Below are positions 33,038 through 43,147 of a DNA stretch of 64,000 nt, in pieces; the first letter of the stretch is position 1; every line of letters begins with the position of its first letter. Location: the NCBI RefSeq assembly GCF_000613845.1, contig NZ_BAJT01000009.1, positions 62,001 to 126,000 of the forward strand, given 5' to 3'. The position numbers and the translations under genes were made by a program. The notes below the pieces were generated by a model. The model ran no database searches. It was not told the origin of the DNA and was given only the letters and a program-made list of their open reading frames with translations. Origin of the DNA: Asaia astilbis JCM 15831 (lineage in GTDB: Bacteria > Pseudomonadota > Alphaproteobacteria > Acetobacterales > Acetobacteraceae).

Positions 33038-33061
33038 AGGCCGGCCCAATCGGACCGGCCT
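33038..33061 (-). terminator. Hairpin after rplU-rpmA
   Basis: Stem AGGCCGGTCC / GGGCCGGCCT (one G-T wobble pair, 4-base loop), followed on the minus strand by TTCTTGTTT. It lies between rpmA and obgE and probably reduces transcription into obgE-proB. Confidence 0.7.
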
Positions 33062-33089
33062 CTCCCGTCAACTGGTTATGGCCAGTTTC

Positions 33090-33356
33090 TTACTCTGCGG
33101 CTTCTGCCAGCGTCACGGAAACATGAACGCGGCCTTCAGCGCGACGCGTGAACTTCACGGCGCCATCGGAGAGGGCGAACAGCGTGTGGTCGCGGCCGAC
33201 GCCAACATTCGTGCCAGCCATCATCTTCGTGCCGCGCTGACGGACGATGATGTTGCCAGCGATGACTGATTCGCCACCGAACTTCTTGACGCCGAGACGG
33301 CGGCCTGCACTGTCGCGTCCGTTACGGCTCGAACCGCCTGCCTTTTTTTGTGCCAT
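33090..33356 (-). CDS. rpmA: 50S ribosomal protein L27
   Basis: The 88-residue product starts [18 protein letters not shown], the conserved flexible tail that reaches the peptidyl-transferase centre, and continues [22 protein letters not shown] and HTLFAL. It is 28 bases after rplU with a GGAGGTCTC-like ribosome-binding region (GGAG) in the spacer. Confidence 0.98.
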   Translation of the reverse strand: MAQKKAGGSSRNGRDSAGRRLGVKKFGGESVIAGNIIVRQRGTKMMAGTNVGVGRDHTLFALSDGAVKFTRRAEGRVHVSVTLAEAAE

Positions 33357-33384
33357 GGAGGTCTCTCCTTCTCTCTTGCGTCAG

Positions 33385-33699
33385 TTACGCTGCGTTGATC
33401 GCGTCGATGCGCAGGACGGTCACGTGCTGACGGTGACCATTCTTGCGGCGGCTGTTCTGCCGACGGCGCTTCTTGAAGATGATGACCGTGTCGAGACGGT
33501 CCTGAGCGACGACGGTCGCCGTGACGGTTGCGCCTGCAACCAGCGGAGCGCCAATCTTCACACCAGCTTCCGAGCCAACGGCCAGAACGTCGGAGAAGGT
33601 GATCGTCGTGCCGGCTTCGGCTTCGAGCTTTTCGACCTTCAGCGTGACCTGCGGGGTGACGCGATACTGCTTTCCGCCTGTGCGGATGACTGCGAACAT
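33385..33699 (-). CDS. rplU: 50S ribosomal protein L21
   Basis: The 104 residues begin [14 protein letters not shown] and include [13 protein letters not shown] and [19 protein letters not shown], all typical of L21. It is the first gene of the rplU-rpmA-obgE-proB operon. The leader from the proposed promoter is about 110 bases and could carry a regulatory structure. Confidence 0.98.
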   Translation of the reverse strand: MFAVIRTGGKQYRVTPQVTLKVEKLEAEAGTTITFSDVLAVGSEAGVKIGAPLVAGATVTATVVAQDRLDTVIIFKKRRRQNSRRKNGHRQHVTVLRIDAINAA

Positions 33700-33819
33700 G
33701 TTTTAAACTCTCTTCGTGTCCGATCTCTTGGCAATTTTGCCGGGGTTTTCCCCCAGTCGGCATTGCCCAGTCGCTTTTTATTATTGGCGGGTGCGCAAGC
33801 GCTCTCGCGAGGGGGGCTC

Positions 33820-33847
33820 ACTACAGGAGGCAGACCGCGCCCGTCAA
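33820..33847 (-). promoter_or_regulatory. Probable rplU operon promoter
   Basis: Minus strand TTGACG (33842-33847), 16-base spacer, TGTAGT (33820-33825). Distance to the rplU start is about 115 bases. Confidence 0.45.
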
Positions 33848-33910
33848 TGATTATCGAGACGGAGCCGGAGGAAAATACGCGAAAGGCGAAAAAAAACGCA
33901 TTTTCCCCTC

Positions 33911-33940
33911 TTGCGTGCGGGGCGATCTGCCCCCTATAAG
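33911..33940 (+). promoter_or_regulatory. Probable tRNA-Ser promoter
   Basis: TTGCGT (33911-33916), 18-base spacer, TATAAG (33935-33940), then a GC-rich stretch CCGCCC where the start would lie. Such GC-rich discriminators are typical of stable-RNA promoters. The tRNA begins 28 bases after the -10. Confidence 0.5.
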
Positions 33941-33967
33941 CCGCCCACGACCCGGTTATCCTGCTAC

Positions 33968-34059
<92 letters not shown>

Positions 34060-34274
34060 CCCTTTAAAGTGTCTGTAAGATAATAAGCCGACTGGTTGAG
34101 CCTCGCTCCCAGAGAAAGCACCGGATCTTCCCCTGAACTTTCCCTATGAAAGCAGCCATTCTGCAGCCGCGATTTGGTTTCAACTATGCGCTAGGGAGTC
34201 AGCTTCGCTTTGCACTGACAGTCAGAAATTCTACAAGGCCCTCAACTGAAAGCCATGAAGCTTCTGGAATAATA

Positions 34275-34685
34275 ATGAAGCCGGTGCAGGCGACGGGCGA
34301 CATCGCGTTGTTCCGGCTCGAAAAACAGGATGTCAAAATCGTGCAAAACGATCTCTGCCCGCAATGTGGCTGCGAACATATCTATCAGGATGGCGAACTC
34401 TGGGTGTGCCCCGAATGCGCGCTGGAATGGAGCAGGGCTGAAGGGGCTCAGGCGGTCTCGAGCGAAGCTGCTGTCTGCGATGCGAATGGCAATCCGCTGG
34501 CAGACGGTGATAGCGTGACGATCATCAAGGATCTGAAGGTCAAGGGATCGTCTTCCGTCATCAAGGGGGGCACCAAGATCAAAAGTATCCGACTCTCTGA
34601 CGGGCATGACGGGCATAATCTGTCCTGCAAGATCCCTGGTGTCGGTGCCATGAACCTGAAGTCGGAATTCGTACGCAAGGCCTGA
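34275..34685 (+). CDS. PhnA/YjdM-family zinc-ribbon protein
   Basis: The family is named after the phosphonate operon, but its members have no proven role in phosphonate breakdown. A zinc ribbon is clear: CPQCG and CPEC pairs separated by [10 protein letters not shown], followed by the second PhnA domain ([43 protein letters not shown]-like). The start is uncertain: ATG 34275 gives about 26 residues before the ribbon, longer than usual. A start at the ATG near 34330 would fit the family better, but only if one A is missing from an AAAA run. It stands alone after tRNA-Ser. Confidence 0.8.
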   Translation: MKPVQATGDIALFRLEKQDVKIVQNDLCPQCGCEHIYQDGELWVCPECALEWSRAEGAQAVSSEAAVCDANGNPLADGDSVTIIKDLKVKGSSSVIKGGTKIKSIRLSDGHDGHNLSCKIPGVGAMNLKSEFVRKA

Positions 34686-34716
34686 GCGTACGAGGGCAGA
34701 GAGCGGAGAAGAGGGC

Positions 34717-35678
34717 ATGAACGGCGATCTTCTTTCCGAATTGCGGCTGAGCCGTCGCGCGATGCTCTCCCTTACTGCTGCGGGATCCGTGTCGGTGCTT
34801 GCAGGATGTCACGGTCCTTCCCGTTCTCTCTCGCCCGAGCAAATAGCTCTCTGGCCCGAGACGCCCCCGGGTGGCGGAGGCCCGACCGGACAGGAACAGG
34901 CGACGCCGTCTGGCGCCCTTTATAATATCCGTGAGCCTCGGCTGGAAATCTTCAGGCCTGAGAGCCCCAATGGCGGCGTTGCGCTGGTGGCTGCCGGGGG
35001 CGGCTATCAGCGTATCGGAATGCGACGCGAAGCATATCCGGCAGCCGCTGGCTGAACGCCAGAGGGATTACCGTCTTCGTCCTTGTCTACCGCCTGCCGG
35101 GAGAAGGATGGCTATCGGGGGCGATGGCTCCTTTTCAGGATGCGCGCCGTGCTCTTGCTCTCGTCAGGCAGCGTGTGCGTCTGGAAAAACTGGACCCTGC
35201 ACGCATATCGCTTCTTGGCTTTTCGGCAGGCGGCCATCTCATGGGACTAACAGCCTCTCGCTGGTCGGGCGTTGGTTCTCCTGAGGAGGAGGACGTTCAG
35301 GGACGCGTCGCGCCGCTTTCGGGGGCCGCGTTGATCTATCCGGTTATCACGCTTGAAAAACCCTATGACCGCACGGCGACCCGTCGAAACATCGCGGGGC
35401 TTTCTCCCGACCCAGCTCAGGCGCTTTTATGGTCTGTCCAGAGCCATGTGCTGCCCGGCTATCCGCCGGTGTTTCTCACGCAGGCAGATAATGACCGGAT
35501 AGCCAACCCGGTCAACGCTGCGTTGATGGCGCAGGCCTGTCAGACCGTAGGTACCGAGGTGGAATACCATCGTCTTCCCTCGGGTGGGCATGGCTTTGGA
35601 ATGGGCGAGCCGGGTCGCACCACGGCGTCATGGCCTCTCTGGTATCAGGGCTGGCTGGCCCGGCGCGGCATGATCTGA
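34717..35678 (+). CDS. Exported alpha/beta hydrolase (esterase) lipoprotein (frameshifted at ~35045)
   Basis: Secreted esterase similar to acetylxylan-esterase/BD-FAE type hydrolases. The N-terminus has twin arginines (LSRRAMLSLTAAG) and a lipobox-like LAGC at about 28-31, so it is probably a Tat-exported lipoprotein. VALVAAGGGYQ is the oxyanion region; after one missing base near 35045 come RWLNARGITVFVLVYRLPGEGW, the nucleophile motif LLGFSAGGHL, the acid in QADNDRI and the base in SGGHGFGMG. Restored length is 320 residues. A strong GAAGAGGG site precedes the ATG. Substrate unknown, perhaps plant or storage polysaccharide esters. Confidence 0.85.
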
Positions 35679-35702
35679 CACGGAACAGAGTATGCTGATG
35701 GC

Positions 35703-37021
35703 CTAGGGCGAGGCCCTATGACGGCGTCCCATGATATAGGTCGCCTCGATGGCCCGATCATCTCCAAGCATCAACAGCGCAAAAAGCAGGTCAGAGACGC
35801 TCTCTGCACGCGCCGCCCGTTGAGCCAACAACGGGGTTGCTTGAGGATTGAGGACGCAGAGATCGGCCTCGGCGCCTTCTTCGAGCCGCCCGATCGTCGG
35901 GGCGAGCCCAAGCGCCTGAGCGGCACCCGCGGTGGCCAGCCAGTAAGATTGCACGGGGTGAAGGCTGGTGCCGTGAGTCTGAGCTGCTGTGTAGGCGTCA
36001 TTCATGACACGCAGCATTGAGAGGCTGTTGCCGCCGCCGATATCGCTACCCAACGCCACATGCACGCGGCGATCCGGACGCATTGCTTCGAAAAGCCGAA
36101 AAGCGCCGCTGCCCAGAAACGCGTTCGACGTTGGGCAATGGGCAAGAGTACAGCCAGCATGAGCGCATCGGGTCAGGTCGTTTTCGGTGACATGCACGGC
36201 ATGCCCGAAGATGCTGCGTGGCCTCACGAGGCCGGCCTGATCGTAGACATCCAGATAGCCTGCACGATGGGGAAAAAGGGCTTCGACCAGCGTGCTTCCT
36301 GTTTCGTTTCCAGAAGATGCGTCTGCATGAAGAGGTCCGGCGCCGTATCGAGCAAGGCACCAGCGAGGGTGAGTTGCTCTTCCGTGCTTGTGGGAGCGAA
36401 ACGAGGCGTCACCGCATAAAGCTGGCGCCCCTGACCGTGCCACCGGTCGATCAGGTCGCGAGACTCGTCATATCCCTGTTGGGCCGTGTCTCGCAGGAAA
36501 TCTGGCGCGTTGCGGTCCATCAGCACTTTACCCGCAATCATGCGTGTATTGCGCTGGCGTGACGCAGAGAAAAAAGCATCTACCGATTCGGGATGCACGG
36601 TGCAGTAGACGGCGGCTGTGGTCGTTCCATGGTCGAGGAGGGAGTCGAGAAAGGCCCCTGCGATACTGTCTGCATAGGCGCGATCGGCGAAACGGCGCTC
36701 CTCGGGGAACACGTAGCGCTCCAGCCATGACAGAAGCTGCTCCCCGTAGGACGCGATCACGCCGAACTGGGGATAATGGACATGGGCATCGATAAAGCCG
36801 GGTCCGATCAGGCAGGGCCTGTGATCGATGATCGGTAGCGTGGCAGGAAGCGTAGAAGCGAGAGTACTGAAACTGCCGACTGCACTGATGCGGCCGTTTT
36901 CAATGATGATGGCACCGTCAGGATCGGCAATCAGGGCCTCTTCGGGAGGCATATCGAATGGATTGCCCGCAAAGCGCAGCGTTGTGCCACGCAGAACGAG
37001 GCTGGGAAGTTCTGCTGTCAT
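35703..37021 (-). CDS. guaD: Guanine deaminase (frameshifted at ~36294)
   Basis: Zinc-dependent amidohydrolase that turns guanine into xanthine. The first frame has the metal motif PGFIDAHVHYPQ near 80, LLSWLERYVFPEE, the substrate arginine region and MQTHLLE. After one missing base near 36294 the second frame has TLVEALFPHRAGYLDVYDQAGL, FGHAVHVTENDL and GSDIGGGNSLSML, the GuaD-specific segments. Restored length is 439 residues. Its ATG overlaps the stop of the FUSC exporter (ATGA), so the two are one operon. Confidence 0.92.
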
Positions 37022-39187
37022 TTGATTTCTTCCAGAGCGCGGTGGCTGGTGAAGCTGCGCGTCTCGTTGAGGAAGGCAGCATTGGCGACAAGTTCGTCAC
37101 GGATAACCACGAGATACGAAATACCGCGGATCAATTCGAGCCTGGTTACCAGATCGCGCTCAGTGCGATCGAGAGCTCGCAGGCGCCGCACTGCGGCTGC
37201 GGCGACGCGGGCAGGGCGATCATGTCGATCGCGGGTATATTCCATACGGTCCAGCAGTAACTCGATGGGGCGTCGTGCGGTAACGGGAAGATGCTCTCGG
37301 TCGAGCAAGGTGCGCAATCTGATGGCGTTCAGCCCGATGGTCGTCACCGCCAGAGTGCCTTGCAGATAACTCTCGACGACTGGAAGGGGCGAGGGGCCAG
37401 CATGGCGAATGAGGCGCGCGAATCGATCGATGTTGCGTCCGATCCACATCCGCGTTTCCGGTGCCTTGCTGAGATGGCAAAGCGCCCGCAATTCGCCCAG
37501 CATCTGTCTGCGTAGCCGCAATCGCTCCGACTGCGGATTGAAAGGCAGGAAGGTGTGAAAAACCAGAACGGCGGCGCAGGCCGCCAGCAGCGTGGATGTC
37601 GCGCCGTTGAAAAAGGCGATCTCGTTCAGGCGGAAATGGTTTTGCACATTCACCATGCTGGGCATCAGCAAACCATAGGCCGCAGCGGCGCCTGCTGTTG
37701 CAGCATTTTTGCGCGCGAGGCCGCCGATGAACATGGCCGGTCCGAAGGCCATGATGAACATCTCGTAGGTGTCGAATTTCGGTACGAAAATGAAGGTGAG
37801 GATCCCGCCCGCGACAACCGACCAGAACGTTCCCTTAAGGAACGCCGTCGTTCCCAGCACTGGATTCTCCTGCGTTGCGAAAAGCCCGCAGATGAGGGAG
37901 GTCATGGCAATGAACGCGGTGCCATTCGGCCATGCAGTAATCTCCCAGACGAGCGCCGTAAACAGAATGGCTGCCATGACGCGAATGCCGTTATTGATGG
38001 CGTTGCGCGGATCGCGATGGGTCTGAAGTCGGAAATGAAAGCGGTCGCCGGGGATAAGATGCGTGCTGGCATCATATTCGATGATGGCGATTTCGAGATC
38101 GTTCAGCAGCTCTCCCAGGGCGACATGGAGAACGCGTTCATCGACAGGGCCGAGAGCGACGGCCTCTTCATGCTCGGGGCGAACGAATGGAGCGGCATGA
38201 ATGCGGCATCTCTCGATCAGGACATGCAAATCGGCCAGAATGGAGTGGACGGGCTCCTGTGTCTTGAGCCTCCCTTCCAGATCTCGCAGAAAATCCTGAG
38301 CATCACAGGAGGTCTCCTTAAAGCTGCCATGAGTCTGGGAGAGAGCAGCAAGCCGCGCCGACATGCCGAAACCGCGCGACAGGAGAATGGAGACTGCCGC
38401 GAGGGCGGCTCGTGCATGATCGCCCTCATGGCCGTGCGGGCCCATCTCGATCTCGGCAAATTCGATTTCGCTGTTCAGGCGCAGGATCGTTGCGAAAAGT
38501 TCTCGTGCCTTGCGCTGTGTCGTCGCGGCTTCCGACAGGACATCGGCGATGGAAATCGAGACAAGAGAGAGTGCTGTCTGCAATTTGACGCGTACGGCTT
38601 GACGGGCCTGACGCTCCTGACTTGTGGCGAAGATAAGACCCATTGCGGCTTCGCAGATGACGCCGAGCGCAATATAGGTCGAGCGTGAGACCGCGATGAT
38701 GAACACGTTCTCCGGGTCATAGACCGCGCCCATGGCGATGATGGCGCAGGTATAGCCTGAGAGGACGAGGGCATAGGCGCGAAAATTACTGACGAAGGTC
38801 GCAACCCCTGCGCAAAGCCCCATCCACAGCGCCAATGTCATGAAAAACAACAGAGGCTGCTGTGGGAAAACCGTAAAAAGAGCGATTGCAGCCATTGCAC
38901 CGATGACCGTTCCAACAATGCGCCAGCGCGCCTTGGAAAGACTCTCCTCGAGTGCCTTGAGCGACAGCCCAGACGGTCATCGTGGCCCAGATGGGGCTGT
39001 CCAGCTCCATCCACATGGCAATAGCCAGAGCAAGAAGCGCGGCTACGGTATTCCTTAAGGCGAATTCAACCGATTGGGCGGATGGAGCATAAAGCCAGGC
39101 CCAACGATCGCGGCGCAAAAGCTGTGACACACGGCCGAAGGAGGTCGGCGCCGTGGAGAGGCGGGATAGCGCGCGGATGATTGCCAA
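37018..39187 (-). CDS. FUSC-family (YccS/YhcP-like) membrane exporter (frameshifted at ~38941)
   Basis: Predicted inner-membrane transporter of the fusaric acid resistance / aromatic acid exporter group. Two blocks of transmembrane helices (roughly the first 180 residues and 350-480) flank soluble regions, as usual for the family. Typical segments are IWATMTVWAVAQGTRG, VSNFRAYALVLSGYTCAIIA and, in the second block, FIAMTSLICGLFATQENP. The break near 38941 needs +1 or -2 bases (RGESLSKARW at the join would need two added), unlike all other breaks in the window. Joined length is about 723 residues. It is the first gene of a two-gene operon with guaD. Confidence 0.85.
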
Positions 39188-40152
39188 GATCAGGTTTCAC
39201 ACAATCGGAAAGGCGGAATGGCCATGAGAACCACCATGATGGCAGTCACCTGGCTTGAAGAAAAGAATCTCGCTCGGATGCTGATCTAAACATTCCTTAA
39301 TCTCACCTTGCTTTGAATGCGGGTCATTGATCAGGTTGCGGCACTCAAACGCTCAAATGATCTCTTTTTTCGGTATCTCGAGCTCCGTGACGGGCATCGG
39401 GTCATGTTGCATCTGAGGACGTCACATAGCGGTCATTGAACCTGCTATGGGGGTTATAGGAAAAAACAGTTAACATTCGTTATTTGATCAAAAGGTCCGA
39501 TGACGTTGAATTGCCGATAGTTACGATTAGAGATTAAATTGAAAATAATTTTCTCATCAAGGTGATTTTATGCAAGGACTCTTCGCCATCTCTTGTTATA
39601 TTCAGCTTTCGTATTTGATTTTCTGAAAATTGTACAGGAGAGCCACTGCGTTGCATTGCCACATCATTCGTAATTATAAGTAAGGACTCGAACTGTGTTT
39701 TGGACGATGGTTGACAAGCGACGTTCTCATGACGGAGGCGGCATCCCTCCCAGGGAGAAGGGATTACTTGTTTTGAAGCAGACGAAGCACAGGAATTCCG
39801 AAGATAGAATAATTCGTTAAATATTCAATAATTTTTGAGCTTGTGTAGAAGTGTGTCGGCTTTTTAAAAAGACTAGACGTTTAACGGATCTTTATCGAAA
39901 ATTTCACAAACAGAATATATTATATTTTTACAGTTATTGACGAATTGTTCAAAAAAAAAGCTTTTACGCGAGCGCTGTAAGGATTATTTTCTTGTGCCGC
40001 TTGCGGAAACATTGTGATCTTGATCTGTTTTTAACAGAGTTTAATTGAAAGAATAAAAACCAGAAAAGAAACCGTTAAACCTATTTACCTCACAAAAGTG
40101 ATGGTATAAAAGAATTGTTTAAAAGAGTTAAACTTCAACAAAGAGAAAATAA
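39188..40152. other. Long AT-rich intergenic region upstream of mucR
   Basis: No supported gene in 965 bases. The last 650 bases are strikingly AT-rich against GC-rich neighbours. GTTAAAC occurs at 40074 and 40127 and its complement GTTTAAC at 39879, with further GTTAA-like sites. A TATAAA at 40105-40110 could be the mucR -10. A nine-base A-run sits at about 39951-39959. An 18-codon open frame with a good ribosome-binding site lies at 39570-39626. MucR/Ros proteins bind AT-rich DNA and autoregulate, so this is a plausible control region. Confidence 0.6.
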
Positions 40153-40644
40153 ATGTCGGAATCGGAAACCAACGTAGCCCTTCTCGAGCTGACTGCTCAG
40201 ATTGTGTCGTCGCACGTTGCCAATAATCCTATGGCGGGTGATGAACTCCCAGGGATGATCAAGCAAGTATACAACGCGCTTCAGGGCGCCGGTCAGGCCG
40301 AGCCGGAGCCTGAGCGTCCTCAGCCCGCCGTGCCGATCAAGCGTTCTGTATTCCCGGATTACATCGTCTGTCTCGAAGACGGAAAGAAGCTGAAAATGCT
40401 CAAGCGCCATCTGCAGAGCGCCTACGGCATGTCGCCTGAGCAGTATCGTGAGCGTTGGGGCCTACCGAGCGACTATCCGCTCGTTGCACCGAATTATGCA
40501 GAGCGTCGTTCGCATCTTGCCCGTGAAATTGGTCTGGGCCGCAAAATTAACGCAGGCGTTGATGCTGCATCGCGTATTTCTAACGATGAAGCCGTCGAAA
40601 ACGAAGAGCGTCCCGCTCGTCGCGGTCGCGCTAAAAAGGCCTGA
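40153..40644 (+). CDS. mucR: MucR/Ros-family zinc-finger transcriptional regulator
   Basis: Alphaproteobacterial H-NS-like regulator that controls exopolysaccharide, motility and cell-cycle genes. The 163 residues show an N-terminal oligomerisation part (LTAQIVSSHVANNPM) and the family DNA-binding domain: DYIVCLEDGKKLKMLKRHL, YGMSPEQYRERWGLPSDYPL and APNYAERRSHLAREIGLG. The metal ligands would be the Cys and the following His residues. A Lys/Arg-rich tail ends the protein. It is monocistronic, with a long AT-rich upstream region and a strong terminator. Confidence 0.95.
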   Translation: MSESETNVALLELTAQIVSSHVANNPMAGDELPGMIKQVYNALQGAGQAEPEPERPQPAVPIKRSVFPDYIVCLEDGKKLKMLKRHLQSAYGMSPEQYRERWGLPSDYPLVAPNYAERRSHLAREIGLGRKINAGVDAASRISNDEAVENEERPARRGRAKKA

Positions 40645-40673
40645 TAACGTCTTTCTCCAGTAGACGTGTCAGC

Positions 40674-40708
40674 AAAGGCAACTCATCCTGTGGTGAGTTG
40701 CCTTTTTT
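40674..40708 (+). terminator. Rho-independent terminator of mucR
   Basis: Perfect 12-bp stem (40674-40685 with 40694-40705), 8-base loop, ending in a T-run. It lies 30 bases after the mucR stop. Confidence 0.92.
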
Positions 40709-40717
40709 ATTTTCCGG

Positions 40718-41676
40718 ATGGGGAAACGAGTCATGACCACTGACGAACGACCAAGAGACGATTCCGGTCAGGCTTATCGGCTTCAACGCCGACGCCTCGT
40801 GTACTGGCGCGGTCTTGCGCTTGTCGGTCTCGTCGTTGTCGGTGGGATTTATCTTTTCTCAGGGCGACCTCCCGCTCCCTCCGACGCGATTGCGCGTTTT
40901 GAGATCAAGGGGATTATCGAAGATCGTGTTCGGCCTCAGGTTGAAGCAATCGAGCGTGCCGAGCGGGACCCTCATATCCGTGGCCTACTTCTCGTGATCG
41001 ACAGTCCGGGCGGAGGTGTGACCGGAGGGGTGGCCCTGCACGATGCCGTGGCGTCTTTCGCAGCTCACAAACCTGTCGCTGTGGCGATGCAGGGTACGGC
41101 GGCCTCGGCGGCTTACATGCTTGCGGTGCCTGCACAGCGTCTTTTTGCCTATCCCTCGACTATTACAGGTCGATCGGCGTCATCATGATGAGGCCGGACG
41201 CGTCTGGTTTGCTAGGTCGAATCGGGCTTGTGACCGATTCGATTACGTCCGGCCCCATGAAGGATCAGTCGCAACCTTTCGTTCCTCTCAAACCCGAGGG
41301 ACGCGTCATGCTTCAGGGAATCGTCAACGATCTGTTCGACCAGTTCGTGACCATTGTTGCCAAGGGGCGTCATCGTTCCGTTGAGGAAATCCGTCCTCTG
41401 GCTGATGGACGACCCTATACGGGCAGGCAGGCGATCGCCCTTCATCTGATCGATCAGCTCGGTGATGAGGACAAGGCGCTTGACTGGATGCACGCGCAGA
41501 TACGCGACGGCAAAGACCTTCCGGTGAGAGAGCTCTCAGCCAAAAAGCCGCCCAAAACTCTTCTCGAGAGCCTCGAAAGAAAGATCGGAGGCGACTGGTC
41601 AGGGGTAACCGAAGCCCTCGAGCAGGTCGCGGCGTATCAGAAACTTGACGGTGCCGCTGCGATTTTGCCACGGTAG
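40718..41676 (+). CDS. sppA: Signal peptide peptidase SppA-type protease (frameshifted at ~41170)
   Basis: Membrane-anchored serine protease of the S49 family that degrades signal peptides. One transmembrane helix (GLALVGLVVVGGIYLF) precedes the catalytic domain with VIDSPGGG, the nucleophile region VAMQGTAASAAYMLA and, after one missing base near 41170, SIGVIMMRPD. The lysine general base lies in the RHRSVEEIRPLADGRPYTG region. Restored length is about 319 residues from ATG 40718; ATG 40733 is an equally possible start. It is followed by ihfB, a common pairing. Confidence 0.9.
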
Positions 41677-41746
41677 TGGTAATGGTAGGCACCCGGACGG
41701 GTCCCCAGGCTTCTGTTGTTAGGTTTTGAGAGCGCTTAGTGTCTTC

Positions 41747-42043
41747 ATGACGAAATCAGAACTCATCGCCGAGCTGACAGCGGCGCATCCCCATCTCGCA
41801 GCCCGGGATATTGAACTGATCGTTCAGACGATTCTGTCAGAGATATCGTCTGCCCTGTCTCGAGGTGAACGCGTCGAGATCCGTGGGTTTGGCGCCTTTG
41901 TCGTCAAGAAGCGCGAGGCCCGACAGGGGAGGAATCCTCGCACCGGGACGAGTGTGGCGGTGGATGAAAAGACCATCCCGTTTTTCAAGGCGGGTAAGGA
42001 ACTGCGTGAGCGGGTCAATAAACACACAGCGAAACAGGGCTGA
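41747..42043 (+). CDS. ihfB: Integration host factor subunit beta
   Basis: DNA-bending protein, partner of IhfA, which is also in this window. The 98 residues begin [10 protein letters not shown] and contain [29 protein letters not shown], the DNA-binding arm signature of the HU/IHF family, and [15 protein letters not shown]. Seven extra residues would be added by an upstream start; the ATG at 41747 matches the family start. Confidence 0.95.
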   Translation: MTKSELIAELTAAHPHLAARDIELIVQTILSEISSALSRGERVEIRGFGAFVVKKREARQGRNPRTGTSVAVDEKTIPFFKAGKELRERVNKHTAKQG

Positions 42044-42079
42044 TTTGCAGCAACCGCCCTGAATGGCCTGGCTGCGCTG

Positions 42080-42970
42080 TTACTGCCTTGCGGTCTGGAT
42101 TTCGCTCAGAAGGAAATCACGCAAAACGGTGATGCGCTTCGACATCTTGAGTTCTTCAGGATAGACGAAAAACGCTTCAACGGTCGGAATAGGTTCCTGA
42201 GGTAGTATTCTGACGAGCTCGGGATGCGCCTGCGCAAGATAGGTCGGCAGGGAGCCAATTCCTGCGCCGTTTGCCAAAGCTGTGGCGATGGCGGGGAAGC
42301 TATTTATTTCAAGCTTGTTCCGCACCGAGCCATGACATTGACGTCGCACAAGTTCGAGCAGCCAGAAAGCGTCGGGCAGGGGCGGAGACATGCCCGCAAA
42401 CCCCACCAAATGATGCTGGGCGAGGTCCGTGAATTTTGCGGGGGTCCCATGTTTGTCCAGATATCGCTGGCTCGAATAGATGGGCATCGGGAAGTTGGCC
42501 AGATGTCGCTGGATCAGATCGGCCTGTCGCGGGGGATGCATGCGTATCGCGACATCGGCCTCTCTCATGCCAAGATCGAGATCGGTGTCCTCCATGATAA
42601 GACTGACTTCGATATCGGGATGCATGGCGAGAAAGCGTTCCAGTTTCGGTGCGAGCCAACCCAGGCCGAAGCCTGAGGTTGTGGTGATTTTGAGCTCGCC
42701 TTTCGCCTTGACCTTGCTCTCACTCAGATAGGCCTGGGTGAGGGAGAGTTTGGAAAAAACCTCTCTAACCGTGTGATTGAGTGTTTCGCCCTGTTCGGTC
42801 AGGATCAGACCGCGGGCATGGCGGTGAAAGAGCGGAACGTGGAGCGTTTCTTCAAGGGCGGAAATCTGGCGTGACACTGCAGACTGGCTGAGGTTCAGTC
42901 GATCTCCGGCATGAGTGAACGACCCTGCCTCGGCGACAGCATGGAAGATACGTAATTTGTCCCAGTCCAT
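42080..42970 (-). CDS. LysR-family transcriptional regulator
   Basis: The 296 residues start with the LysR helix-turn-helix (WDKLRIFHAVAEAGSFTHAG, LNLSQSAVSRQISALEE, PLFHRHARGLILTEQGE) followed by a substrate-binding domain. The effector is unknown. It lies downstream of and in the same direction as trxB, separated by 177 bases with a stem-loop, so a separate promoter is likely. A redox-related role would fit its neighbour but is only an inference. Confidence 0.92.
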   Translation of the reverse strand: MDWDKLRIFHAVAEAGSFTHAGDRLNLSQSAVSRQISALEETLHVPLFHRHARGLILTEQGETLNHTVREVFSKLSLTQAYLSESKVKAKGELKITTTSGFGLGWLAPKLERFLAMHPDIEVSLIMEDTDLDLGMREADVAIRMHPPRQADLIQRHLANFPMPIYSSQRYLDKHGTPAKFTDLAQHHLVGFAGMSPPLPDAFWLLELVRRQCHGSVRNKLEINSFPAIATALANGAGIGSLPTYLAQAHPELVRILPQEPIPTVEAFFVYPEELKMSKRITVLRDFLLSEIQTARQ

Positions 42971-43073
42971 GCGGCTTTCCTAGAGCTTATGCCCGTCCGC
43001 CCGACAAAAATGGCGTCCTCAGACCGTCAGTCCTGAGGGTTTTCCACACGGTCATAAAGTGTTGAGTACACTG

Positions 43074-43107
43074 ACTTGGCAGCATTCCAGCACGCTGCCA
43101 AGTTCTT
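43074..43107 (+). terminator. Stem-loop with T-run between trxB and the LysR gene
   Basis: Perfect 10-bp stem (43074-43083 with 43094-43103), 10-base loop, then TCTTTT on the plus strand. Both flanking genes are on the minus strand, where the hairpin has no U-tract. It could mark the end of a small plus-strand transcript, or be a processing element after trxB (stop 45 bases away). Confidence 0.5.
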
Positions 43108-43147
43108 TTATGCGCTGGGGTCTAACGCTGCAATAACGGTAGCCGCC

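Noticed and set aside
37555..38688. 377-residue open frame on the plus strand
   Set aside because: Antisense to the FUSC exporter, Cys/Gly/Gln-rich and without motifs.
39945..39990. Possible minus-strand terminator near the A-run at 39951-39959
   Set aside because: The stem is short with a bulge and no gene on that strand leads to it.
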